Shown here one piece after another: positions 39,972 through 47,187 of a stretch of DNA of 64,000 nucleotides. A program made the position numbers and the translations under genes. Within the stretch, counting starts at the first letter, position 1. Every line of letters starts with the position of its first letter. The stretch lies in assembly GCA_965247535.1 (NCBI GenBank), contig OZ252018.1:682001-746000 (forward strand), written 5' to 3'. Origin of the DNA: JAPPHY01 sp965247535. GTDB lineage: Bacteria; Chloroflexota; Dehalococcoidia; Lucifugimonadales; UBA2985. The notes under the pieces were generated by a model. It saw only the letters and a program-made list of their open reading frames with translations, was not told the origin of the DNA and searched no databases.

Positions 39972-40008
39972 CGTCCCCTCCTTTATTTCTCCAACTTCAT
40001 CCAGACGA

Positions 40009-40036
40009 TTGCAACCTGCGCCTCATCTGACATAAT
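40009..40036 (+). promoter_or_regulatory. promoter of the repeat lipoprotein (TTGCAA-16-CATAAT)
   Basis: TTGCAA at 40009-40014 and CATAAT at 40031-40036 with a 16-bp spacer. Transcription would start near 40043, leaving a ~55-nt leader that ends in AAGGAGTGGG before the ATG. Confidence 0.5.
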
Positions 40037-40098
40037 CCTGCGACATTTCACCTCTATCGTGAGCAGTATCGCAGATACCTCACGAAAGGAGTGGGACG

Positions 40099-41589
40099 AT
40101 GATTTTCAAGAAGCTGATTACGAGTACGTGGCTGATTGGGCCGGCTTTGGCGGCCATGCTCGGGGCCTTGATTCTGGTCGGCTGTACGAGTGACAACGGA
40201 TCACGAGAGGGCCCGGAGTCCGGTGGGGCCGAGGTAGGTCAGGAGACCCCCGAGAGAGGTGGCAGCGAGGCGGGAGGTGAGCATGGAGGCGAAAGAGAGG
40301 GTGCTGAAGGCGGCGGTGAGGGCGGTAGTGAAGAATCCGGCGGAGCCGGCGAAGAGGCCAGCGCCAACATGCTGGCTCTGGACGAGACCTTCGACATGGT
40401 CCGCGGCGGCGCCCGCCTCATCATGAGCTACGACACTGCGAGCAACTCCTTCAATGGTACCGTGGAGAACACGACCAACAACATCCTGCGCCAGGTCAGG
40501 ATCGAAGTGCACCTCTCCAACGGAGTGGAGCTTGGTCCGACGACCCCGACGGACCTCGCGCCGGGCGAGTCGATGGCTATCAACTTGCCTGCGACGGCGG
40601 CGCCGTTTACGGGATGGACGCCACATGCGGAGGTCGGAAGCGGCGAGAGCGCACAGGCAGGCGGTGAAGGGAGCGGCGAAGGTGGCGGCGAGAGCGGCCC
40701 CGACGGTCCCGAAGGCGCGGAGAGCGGCGAAGCCGGCAATGAAGCCGCGATGGAAGCCGCCATGTCCAGCCCCATTACGCCCCTCGACCAGACGTGGAAT
40801 GGCGTCCTCGGCGGGCTAGCTGTCTCCGCGCGGTACGATGCGGCAATGCAGTCCGTGCAGTCAACGGTGCAGAACACGCTCCCGCAGGTGCTCTGCTACG
40901 TGCAGGCCGAGCCTCACCTGAAGTCTGGGACGACGACGGTGGGAGAGCTTGGCCCCGACGTGCTGGGACATCTGAGCCCTGGACAGGAAGCCACGTCCAG
41001 CGTGTCAGTCTCCAGTGAACCGAGCCTGATGGGAGTCTCCTTCGACGGATACGTCGTTCACCTGGAGGTGTTCGACTGCGGCGGTACAGGCCCCGTGCCT
41101 CACACCGGAGGCGAAGGCGCTGAAGGCGGCGGCGGTGAGGGAGCCGGTGGCGAGGGGCACGGACCGGGTGGTGAAGGCTCCGGTAGCGAAAGCGGCGGCG
41201 AGGGCTCTGGGTCCGGAGGCGAAGAGGGTAGCGGCGCCAACACCCTGGCCCCGGATGAGACCTTTGACATGGTTCGCAGCGGCGCCCGCCTGATCCTTAG
41301 CTACGACGCTGCCAGCAACTCCTTCAAGGGCACCGTGGAGAACACTACCAACGGCGTCCTGACCCGGGTCAGAATAGAAGTGCACCTGTCGAATGGAACA
41401 GAGCTTGGTCCGACGACCCCTGTGGACATGGCTCCCGGCCAGATGCTAGCGGTCAACCTGCCCTCGACGCAGGCGTCGTTCACCGGCTGGGTGGCTCACG
41501 CCGAGGTTGGTGAAGACGAGGCGAGCGGCTCCGGCGGAGAGTCAGGCGGCGAACACGGCTCTGGCGGCGAGGGTCGTGGCGGCGGCTAG
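40099..41589 (+). CDS. three-domain lipoprotein with Gly/Glu/Ser linkers
   Basis: 496 residues. The signal peptide ends LILVGC (Cys29), a good lipobox. Three ~95-residue beta-rich domains follow, separated by long low-complexity linkers of Gly, Glu and Ser (GGEHGGEREGAEGGGEGG and similar). Domains 1 and 3 are near copies (DETFDMVRGGARLIMSYD and DETFDMVRSGARLILSYD; both continue GTVENTTN and RIEVHLSNG). Domain 2 is divergent (WNGVLGGLAVSARYDAAM) and has two Cys that could pair. The plan looks like an FxLYD-type adhesive or ligand-binding domain on flexible spacers. A response regulator and kinase gene follow, so it may be a sensed or regulated surface protein. Function unknown. Confidence 0.85.
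   Translation: MIFKKLITSTWLIGPALAAMLGALILVGCTSDNGSREGPESGGAEVGQETPERGGSEAGGEHGGEREGAEGGGEGGSEESGGAGEEASANMLALDETFDMVRGGARLIMSYDTASNSFNGTVENTTNNILRQVRIEVHLSNGVELGPTTPTDLAPGESMAINLPATAAPFTGWTPHAEVGSGESAQAGGEGSGEGGGESGPDGPEGAESGEAGNEAAMEAAMSSPITPLDQTWNGVLGGLAVSARYDAAMQSVQSTVQNTLPQVLCYVQAEPHLKSGTTTVGELGPDVLGHLSPGQEATSSVSVSSEPSLMGVSFDGYVVHLEVFDCGGTGPVPHTGGEGAEGGGGEGAGGEGHGPGGEGSGSESGGEGSGSGGEEGSGANTLAPDETFDMVRSGARLILSYDAASNSFKGTVENTTNGVLTRVRIEVHLSNGTELGPTTPVDMAPGQMLAVNLPSTQASFTGWVAHAEVGEDEASGSGGESGGEHGSGGEGRGGG
40381..41513 (+). repeat. internal duplication in the lipoprotein gene
   Basis: Positions 40381-40640 and 41254-41513 are diverged direct copies offset by 873 bp. They share long identical runs such as GAGCTTGGTCCGACGACCCC, although third-codon positions often differ. 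Duplication of one domain explains it. Confidence 0.75.
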
Positions 41590-41669
41590 AGGCAACCGGA
41601 ATCGGCCGATGGAAGGTGCCGAGACGCGGCTCCAGATGAGATAATAGGACCAGGAGCCCCGGTGGACAG

Positions 41670-41698
41670 GGAGGCGGCGCCTCGTGGGCGCCGCCTCC
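41670..41698 (+). terminator. perfect 12-bp hairpin between lipoprotein and regulator genes
   Basis: GGAGGCGGCGCC (41670-41681), loop TCGTG, then GGCGCCGCCTCC (41687-41698): a perfect 12-bp GC stem with a 5-nt loop. It sits 80 nt after the lipoprotein stop and 29 nt before the regulator ATG. Without a T-run it may be a terminator needing a factor, or an attenuator or stability element for an extended transcript. Confidence 0.55.
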
Positions 41699-41727
41699 TC
41701 CTGAGACAGCTTGCTAGAGGGACGACG

Positions 41728-42405
41728 ATGAACGGTTCGGTACTCATAGTAGAAGACAATATGAGGATCGCCAACTGGGTGAAGGTGTACTTCGAGCGCG
41801 CCGGATTTTCCGCCGAGGTCGCTCACGACGGCGAGGCCGGCCTGGCCATGGCCCGCGACCTGGCCCCGGACCTGATAATCCTCGACCTGATGCTTCCCCG
41901 TCTCGATGGCGTGGAACTATGCAGGATACTGCGCCGGGAGTCGGATGTTCCCATCATCATGCTTACTGCCAGGGAGGCCCACGCCGAGCGCATCATCGGG
42001 CTGGACAGTGGAGCCGACGACTATGTCGTCAAGCCCTTCGACCCGGGGGAGCTCATCGCCCGGGCCCAGGCTGTGCTTCGCCGCGTCAAGGACCGGGTCC
42101 AGCAGGTCCTGACCCGCGGCGATATCACGCTGAACGAGACCACTGGGACGGTGACGGTCGATGGAGGCCTCGTGGACTTGAGCGAGGCGCAGACTGCCCT
42201 GCTGTCGACGTTCATGCGTCACCCCAACCAGGCGCTCTCCCGCGACCAGCTGATCTCGCTGGCCTTCGACAACGACTTCGACGGGTTCGACCGCGCCATC
42301 GACAGCCAGGTCGCCCGCCTGCGAAGGCAGATCGGCCGGGACGGGAGACAGCCCATTCAGACCGTATACGGCGTCGGATACAGGTTCGTGACGGAGGGCG
42401 AGTGA
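41728..42405 (+). CDS. OmpR-family response regulator
   Basis: 225 residues. The receiver domain has the acid pocket VEDN near residue 8, the phospho-acceptor Asp53 (LIILDLMLP), the Thr in MLTAREA and Lys102 in YVVKPFDPGEL. A winged-helix output domain follows (residues ~130-225, ending IQTVYGVGYRFVTEGE). Start ATG 41728 with AGAGGG upstream. Its stop overlaps the kinase start (TGATG), a standard two-component operon. The 12-bp hairpin lies just before it. Confidence 0.95.
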   Translation: MNGSVLIVEDNMRIANWVKVYFERAGFSAEVAHDGEAGLAMARDLAPDLIILDLMLPRLDGVELCRILRRESDVPIIMLTAREAHAERIIGLDSGADDYVVKPFDPGELIARAQAVLRRVKDRVQQVLTRGDITLNETTGTVTVDGGLVDLSEAQTALLSTFMRHPNQALSRDQLISLAFDNDFDGFDRAIDSQVARLRRQIGRDGRQPIQTVYGVGYRFVTEGE

Positions 42406-43817
42406 TGTCGCTTCGCTGGCGAGTCATGGGCCCGATGGTCCTTGTCATCGTCCTCACCGTGTTGATCAGCGTCGGCGTGGGCTACTACGCCACCCAGTCC
42501 CGCCTGGGGGTGTTCGTGCACGAGATAGGCGGGGACGAGGCGACCCGGTTGGCCCGGAGTCTGAGCCTGGAGTACACCGCCGCCGATGGCTGGGAGACAG
42601 CGGACAGACCGCTTTCCGAGGCCGGATACCTCTACGAAGATGTTGCACAGAGGGAGCGATCGGAAGGAAGAGAGGAGGGTCACGATGAACTCTCGCACGA
42701 GGACCGGATCCGAGTCGTCATCGTCGGCGCCGATGGACGCGTGGTGAAGGACAACCTGTCCGAGCTGTCGCCCGGTACTGCCGCAGCCGACCTGGACGGG
42801 CATCGCGAGACGGTGTTTGATCTGACCACGGACCGGCCCGTGGGCCACGTCTACGTGGACGTGAACAGTGAGCTCCTGTCGGCTGAGTCGGAAGGGTTTC
42901 TGAGCACGCTCCTTTACGTGATTGTCGTCGGCGGAGCGCTGACCGTCGGCGTTGCGGTCCTGCTGGCCGCCTGGCTGTCGAAGCGCATCGCGGCGCCGGT
43001 AACGGCCCTGACCGAGGCAACCCAGGCAATCGCCCAGGGGGATTCAGCCCAACTGCCGATCACGTCCTCGGATGAGCTTGGCCGCATGAGCGCTGCCTTC
43101 AACCGGATGACCTCTGCGCTGGTTACCCAGCGCGAGCTCCGCAGACGACTGATAAACGACGTCTCCCATGAGCTGAACATTCCATTGACCGTCATACAGC
43201 TGGAGGCAAGAGGGCTGCGGGATGGACTTCAGACGTCAGAAAGTGCGTCCGACCACATCATCCAGGAGGTGGACAGGCTGCGCGGCCTCGTGACCGACCT
43301 GGACTGGCTTGCTGAGACAGACAGTGGCGAGCTGAGGCTCACTCGCGAGACAAGCTCGGTCCACGAGCTGCTCAGGACTGAGATGGACCGCTGGCAGCCG
43401 CAGTCTCGGGTTCGACAGGTTGAGCTGTCGATGGAGGCACCCGGTGACCTCCCGGGCATGGAGCTTGACCGGATGCGCATGAGCCAGGCGTTGGGCAACG
43501 TCGTGAGCAACGCCATTAGCTGTACCGAAGCCGGGGGAAGTGTTGTGCTCAGGGCGTGGCTGGAATGCGAAGAGGTCTTGGCAATCTCAGTAATCGATGA
43601 CGGGATCGGCATCGACGCCGCAGATCTTCCCTACGTTTTCGACCGCTTCTACCGCACCGATCAGTCTCGCAATCGTAGGATAGGCCGCACGGGCCTGGGG
43701 CTGGCCATCACCCGGGCCGTCGTCGAAGCGCATGGGGGAACTATCACAGTTGCGAGCGGAGGGCCTGGTCAGGGTGCTACCGTGAACATTCGCCTTCCCC
43801 TAAGCAAACGATTATAG
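42405..43817 (+). CDS. sensor histidine kinase
   Basis: 470 residues. One membrane segment at ~9-28, a periplasmic-side sensor loop of ~140 residues with a very charged part (QRERSEGREEGHDELSHED), a second segment at ~165-190, HAMP, then the kinase. The H-box is NDVSHELNIPLTVIQ with His255. The N-box is NVVSNAISCTEAGG (Asn for dimer-type HPK1), followed by G1 DDGIGI, the F-box YVFDRFYRTDQSRNR and G2 GRTGLGLAI. All kinase motifs are intact. An alternative GTG start lies one codon upstream. Confidence 0.94.
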   Translation: MSLRWRVMGPMVLVIVLTVLISVGVGYYATQSRLGVFVHEIGGDEATRLARSLSLEYTAADGWETADRPLSEAGYLYEDVAQRERSEGREEGHDELSHEDRIRVVIVGADGRVVKDNLSELSPGTAAADLDGHRETVFDLTTDRPVGHVYVDVNSELLSAESEGFLSTLLYVIVVGGALTVGVAVLLAAWLSKRIAAPVTALTEATQAIAQGDSAQLPITSSDELGRMSAAFNRMTSALVTQRELRRRLINDVSHELNIPLTVIQLEARGLRDGLQTSESASDHIIQEVDRLRGLVTDLDWLAETDSGELRLTRETSSVHELLRTEMDRWQPQSRVRQVELSMEAPGDLPGMELDRMRMSQALGNVVSNAISCTEAGGSVVLRAWLECEEVLAISVIDDGIGIDAADLPYVFDRFYRTDQSRNRRIGRTGLGLAITRAVVEAHGGTITVASGGPGQGATVNIRLPLSKRL

Positions 43818-43899
43818 TCCTCATTGAACATGAACTCCGCTGCAAGAACAGTCTGTTCAGCCCCTGAGGAGTTATGAATGCGGTGCGCTTGGCCCGTCA

Positions 43900-43976
43900 T
43901 GGTGGGCGATAGAGGACTCGAACCTCTGGCCTCTTGCGTGTAAAGCAAGCGCTCTAACCAGCTGAGCTAATCGCCC
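43900..43976 (-). tRNA. tRNA-Val(TAC)
   Basis: Minus-strand cloverleaf. The acceptor GGGCGAT pairs with ATCGCCC, the D-arm is TAGCTCAGCTGG, the anticodon arm CTTGC-TTTACAC-GCAAG has anticodon UAC (valine GUA/GUG), and the T-arm has GGTTCGAGTCC. The 3' end ACCA is encoded (43903-43900), unlike the other tRNA-Val. Confidence 0.95.
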
Positions 43977-44062
43977 ATCGGAAGACCTGAACGTCCGCGC
44001 CGGCTGCCCCGAGTGTTGCCAACTAGAGTCCAGCTTGCGGCTGCCGGTGAGTCAGTATAGCG

Positions 44063-45190
44063 TTACGGCGTCCGCGTGGGCAAGTAATCTTGGTCGGCTA
44101 CCAACAGCTCCATGCTGGCCAGGTCGGATATGGCGGCGTCGAAGCGCTCCAGGGAGCCGCGCAGATACGCGGCGGCTCGATCGCCTTCAAAGTCGCAGAA
44201 GCCGCCGGTGACAATCCAGAAGACCAGCACCTCCAGCATCGAGAGGCGGTAGTCGTGCAGACAATCTTCGAAGGTGTAGCCGGTTGCGCCACCGCCAAGC
44301 AGGGCGTTGTGGTACGCCCGCAGCAGGTCCATCTCCTCCGCTCGGCGCCGCTCCGGCGTGAGCACCTCGCCCAGGAAGCTGGCCACGTCGTAGGCGCCGC
44401 GACCGCGAGCGCAAAACTCCCAGTCGAAGATGATGGGCGAGTTTGAGCCGGCCTCCTCTCGGAAGAAGCAGTTGTCCAGTCGATAGTCGCCGTGAATGAG
44501 GGTACGGGGCGGACGTGCGAGCATGGCCTTGATCTGAGGCACGTGAGGCTCCAGGCGGTCGCCAATCCGCCTGATGCCTTCGGGCATGTGGTGGCCGGCC
44601 TTGGCCTGCAGCTCAACCCAGGCGGCCGCGTACAGGTCCCGGTAGGCGGAGGCCTCGTCGCTCTTCAGGGGCATCCACTCCAGCGAGTCCAGCTGCGAGC
44701 TCTCCCACCAGTGGGCGTGGAAGCGTGCCATCTCGACGAGGCAGCCTATCGCTTCGTCGCTCGTGCAGCCGGCCAAGCTATCGCCCTGGCGAGCGCCGGT
44801 CAGCCACTCGAGCAGCATAACTGTGCGGCCGGTATTCGGGTCGATCCCGCAGTGGTAGCTTTGAGGCGTGCTGATCGGGCCGCAGCCCGAAAGCTCTTCG
44901 TAGAATTGCACCTCGCGGCGTCTGTTGCCAAGCTTGTCAGTGAGCACCTGCAGGTCGTGGCTGTCCGAGGGGAGCTTGAGCAGTACGCTACTGGGACAAC
45001 CGACCGCATCGGCGTCGTAGTCGAGGAGCAGGCGGGCGACATGGCTCATGAACCCCTTGCCCTCGTTTATGGGCTCGTAGGCGAAGCCGGTCACGGATGC
45101 CTCTCCGAGCGCACCGCCAGCCCGCAGCGCTTCCGTGAGCCAGGCCGGTGTCACGTCGCTGAGGTCGCGTGGAACGCCTGGCCCCGTCAT
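44063..45190 (-). CDS. EcKinase/aminoglycoside-phosphotransferase-like kinase
   Basis: 375 residues with a protein-kinase-like small-molecule kinase fold. The catalytic loop is LIHGDYRLDNCFF (HGDxxxxN) and the metal motif is IIFDWEFCARGRGAYD. The N-terminal lobe has SSVLLKLPSDS with a probable ATP-binding Lys and EVQFYEEL. It resembles the ecdysteroid-kinase/CHK family more than true aminoglycoside kinases; the natural substrate is unknown. Start ATG 45190 overlaps the methyltransferase stop by 4 nt, so the pair is coupled. Members in actinobacteria and Chloroflexota often accompany degradation genes (inference). Confidence 0.8.
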   Translation of the reverse strand: MTGPGVPRDLSDVTPAWLTEALRAGGALGEASVTGFAYEPINEGKGFMSHVARLLLDYDADAVGCPSSVLLKLPSDSHDLQVLTDKLGNRRREVQFYEELSGCGPISTPQSYHCGIDPNTGRTVMLLEWLTGARQGDSLAGCTSDEAIGCLVEMARFHAHWWESSQLDSLEWMPLKSDEASAYRDLYAAAWVELQAKAGHHMPEGIRRIGDRLEPHVPQIKAMLARPPRTLIHGDYRLDNCFFREEAGSNSPIIFDWEFCARGRGAYDVASFLGEVLTPERRRAEEMDLLRAYHNALLGGGATGYTFEDCLHDYRLSMLEVLVFWIVTGGFCDFEGDRAAAYLRGSLERFDAAISDLASMELLVADQDYLPTRTP

Positions 45191-45882
45191 GCTCCGTCCT
45201 TGCGAGCGAACAGCACGCAGTGCTCCATTGGCTTGTAGTCGGTGAAGAACATGGCGCCGCCCAGCCTGTCTCCTTCCGCAGGCACTAAACGAAGATCGTG
45301 AGTAGCCAGCAGGCCGACTATCTCCTCGACGTCGTACAGCTGGAAGGACCGGTGCGCGTCGTACTCGCTGTCGAAGACGGTGGCAACGCCGTCGCCGGAC
45401 TTGAACATGAGTTGAAGCACGCCGCCGGGCCGGAGCACCCTGGCAAGCTCCGGAATAGTGAGGCCGAGCGCGGCGTCGGGCGCAATGTGCTGGATGACCG
45501 CGTTGCAAACTACGAAGTCGAATGAGGCGTCCGGCCAGTCCAGCGGTTGGCTGAGGTCGGCGACGGACACCCGCGAGGCGATCTCCGGATGGAGCCTGCG
45601 CGCCTCCAGGATGTTCTCCTCCACTGCGTCGATGCCTCGAACGTCGTAGCCGTGCTCCCAGTAGGAGAAGACATCGTGGGCGCCGGCGCCGCAGCCGGCG
45701 TCCAGCCCGCGGGAGCCGACCGGTACCAGCTCTCGCAGCCTTTCCGAAAGGACGCCGTTGTGGAGCAGACGCGGGTGTGACGGGTTGTTGAAGACGGTAA
45801 GGGTGGAGGTTTGGGCCTTCTCGGCGTAGCTCCTCGCGTGTTGTCTGTAGAACTCCGGAGAGATGTCCGGTTGCATACTCAT
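45187..45882 (-). CDS. class I SAM-dependent methyltransferase
   Basis: 231 residues. SAM-binding motif I is GLDAGCGAGAHDVF, with an acidic end of strand 2 at VRGIDAVEEN. Motif IV is FDFVVCNAVIQHIAPD, and the post-motif is ARVLRPGGVLQLMFK. The substrate is unknown. ATG 45882 has AAGGA upstream; a second ATG lies 6 nt later. Its end overlaps the kinase-like gene and its start is 33 nt from the SDR stop, so the three probably form one operon. Confidence 0.88.
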   Translation of the reverse strand: MSMQPDISPEFYRQHARSYAEKAQTSTLTVFNNPSHPRLLHNGVLSERLRELVPVGSRGLDAGCGAGAHDVFSYWEHGYDVRGIDAVEENILEARRLHPEIASRVSVADLSQPLDWPDASFDFVVCNAVIQHIAPDAALGLTIPELARVLRPGGVLQLMFKSGDGVATVFDSEYDAHRSFQLYDVEEIVGLLATHDLRLVPAEGDRLGGAMFFTDYKPMEHCVLFARKDGA

Positions 45883-45915
45883 GTAGACCGGTCCTTCTTG
45901 ACGGGGGGCGGCTAA

Positions 45916-46623
45916 TCAACCGCCGAACATGTCTATGAATTGCCCCGTCATGAGCTTGGGTGAGCGCGCGGCCAGGTATAGGGCGGCATCGGCGATTTGC
46001 TGTGGCGTGATCCAGCTGGGGTCGCCGTTTGGGTCGGAGGCACGCGCCATGTCGGTGTCAACCCAGTCCGGGTTGATTCCGTTGACGCGGATGTTGTGCT
46101 CCCGCAGCGAGTGGGCTAGGGATGCCGTGTATCCAACCACGCCGAACTTGGATGCGACGTATGCACCGTAGTCGCCCTCCGGGACGCGGCCGGAGGAGGA
46201 GCCAATGTTGATTATGACGCCCTGCTGCCGCTCCATCATGTGTGGGACTACGGCACGGGTGGTCAGGAACATGCCGCGCAAGTTGGTGTTCAACACGAAG
46301 TCCCAATCCTCAACGGTGGTGGCCCACACGGGGACATCGTACACGATTACGCCTGCGTTATTCACGAGCAGGTCGATGCGGCCCCAGTCGGCCAGGACCT
46401 GTTCGACTACGCGTGGCGCGTCCTCCACGCTGGTCACGTCGAGGGCGTAGGCCTGCGCCTGTCCGCCGCCGGCGCGTATCTCGTCGACGACGCCCGCGAG
46501 GCGCTCAGAGTTGCGGCCGGTGACCGCGATGCGCGCGCCCTCTGCGGCGAAGGCCAGCGCGACGGCCCGCCCGATGCCGCGGCCGGCGCCGGTGATCAGC
46601 GCGACTTTGTCCTCAAGCAACAT
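45916..46623 (-). CDS. short-chain dehydrogenase/reductase
   Basis: 235-residue classical SDR. The cofactor motif is ITGAGRGIGRAVALAF and the structural motif is LVNNAGVIVYD. The catalytic set is Ser in IGSSSGR and Tyr/Lys in YGAYVASKFG. The basic residues after the second strand (GRNSERL) favour NADP. The C-terminus is LMTGQFIDMFGG, typical for a 3-oxoacyl-ACP-reductase-like subgroup, though a fatty-acid role is not proven. Start ATG 46623 has AGGGGAG. First gene of the SDR/methyltransferase/kinase-like cluster. Confidence 0.92.
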   Translation of the reverse strand: MLLEDKVALITGAGRGIGRAVALAFAAEGARIAVTGRNSERLAGVVDEIRAGGGQAQAYALDVTSVEDAPRVVEQVLADWGRIDLLVNNAGVIVYDVPVWATTVEDWDFVLNTNLRGMFLTTRAVVPHMMERQQGVIINIGSSSGRVPEGDYGAYVASKFGVVGYTASLAHSLREHNIRVNGINPDWVDTDMARASDPNGDPSWITPQQIADAALYLAARSPKLMTGQFIDMFGG

Positions 46624-46643
46624 GGGTTACTCCCCTAAACGCT

Positions 46644-47006
46644 TCACTCTTGCCGCAGCAGCGCCTCAACCTTCTCCACCAGCCGCGCGACATCCTCTAG
46701 CGCTGCTGCCACTGTGGCCTCATCCATTTCACCCTCGTAGAAGTTGGAGTGCAGGGCTTGGGCTGCCCAGAATAGCTGAGTGATTTCTCTGTCGTCGTGG
46801 TCTCGGGTTAGCCTCGTGACGGAACGGAGGAGTAGCCTGTGCTGGTCGTGCGGCCAGCCGCGCGCCTCGGCGGCGGCTTTGACGATCTGCGAGGCTGCCC
46901 CCCAACCCTTCTCGGATGCCTGGCGCAGGTCGCCCGCTCGGAGCTCGCTGTGTGCCTGCTCCAGGAAGGCCCTGCTCTGTTCTCGATATGTGAGCTGCGT
47001 GACCAT
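46644..47006 (-). CDS. HEPN-like (PaREP1-type) helical protein
   Basis: 120 residues, all helical. YREQSRAFLEQAHSELRAGD, then LRQASEKGWGAASQIVKAAAEARGW and HDQHRLL resemble the PaREP1/HEPN-type pattern, in which small helical proteins bind or cut RNA, or pair with nucleotidyltransferases. A clear RxxxxH active site is not present, and no partner toxin/antitoxin gene adjoins. It starts 20 nt after tRNA-Met on the same strand and may be made from a tRNA-containing transcript. The start could also be TTG 47018. Confidence 0.65.
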   Translation of the reverse strand: MVTQLTYREQSRAFLEQAHSELRAGDLRQASEKGWGAASQIVKAAAEARGWPHDQHRLLLRSVTRLTRDHDDREITQLFWAAQALHSNFYEGEMDEATVAAALEDVARLVEKVEALLRQE

Positions 47007-47026
47007 TTCGATGCTCAAGAGGGGAG

Positions 47027-47101
47027 TGGTGGCAACGGCGGGATTCGAACCTGCGACCTAGCGCTTATGAAGCGCCCGCTCTGCCGCTGAGCTACGTTGC
47101 C
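47027..47101 (-). tRNA. tRNA-Met(CAT), elongator-type
   Basis: Minus-strand cloverleaf. The acceptor GGCAACG pairs with CGTTGCC, the D-arm is TAGCTCAGCGG, the anticodon arm GGCGC-TTCATAA-GCGCT has anticodon CAU, and the T-arm has GGTTCGAATCC. The 3' ACCA is encoded. A paired 1-72 and no three G:C pairs in the anticodon stem argue against an initiator. An Ile2 tRNA with modified C34 cannot be excluded. Confidence 0.9.
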
Positions 47102-47187
47102 ACTCGTGACGTGACACTGGCCGATGTATCGGCCGCGGCAAGTATAGTTTACCAGCTTGGCGGGCGGAATTGAAGCGGCGCCGCAGC

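Noticed and set aside
46780..47061. Open frame ending in VVATAGFEPAT
   Set aside because: This is the well-known translation of an antisense tRNA (tRNA-Met) and the opposite strand of the HEPN-like gene.
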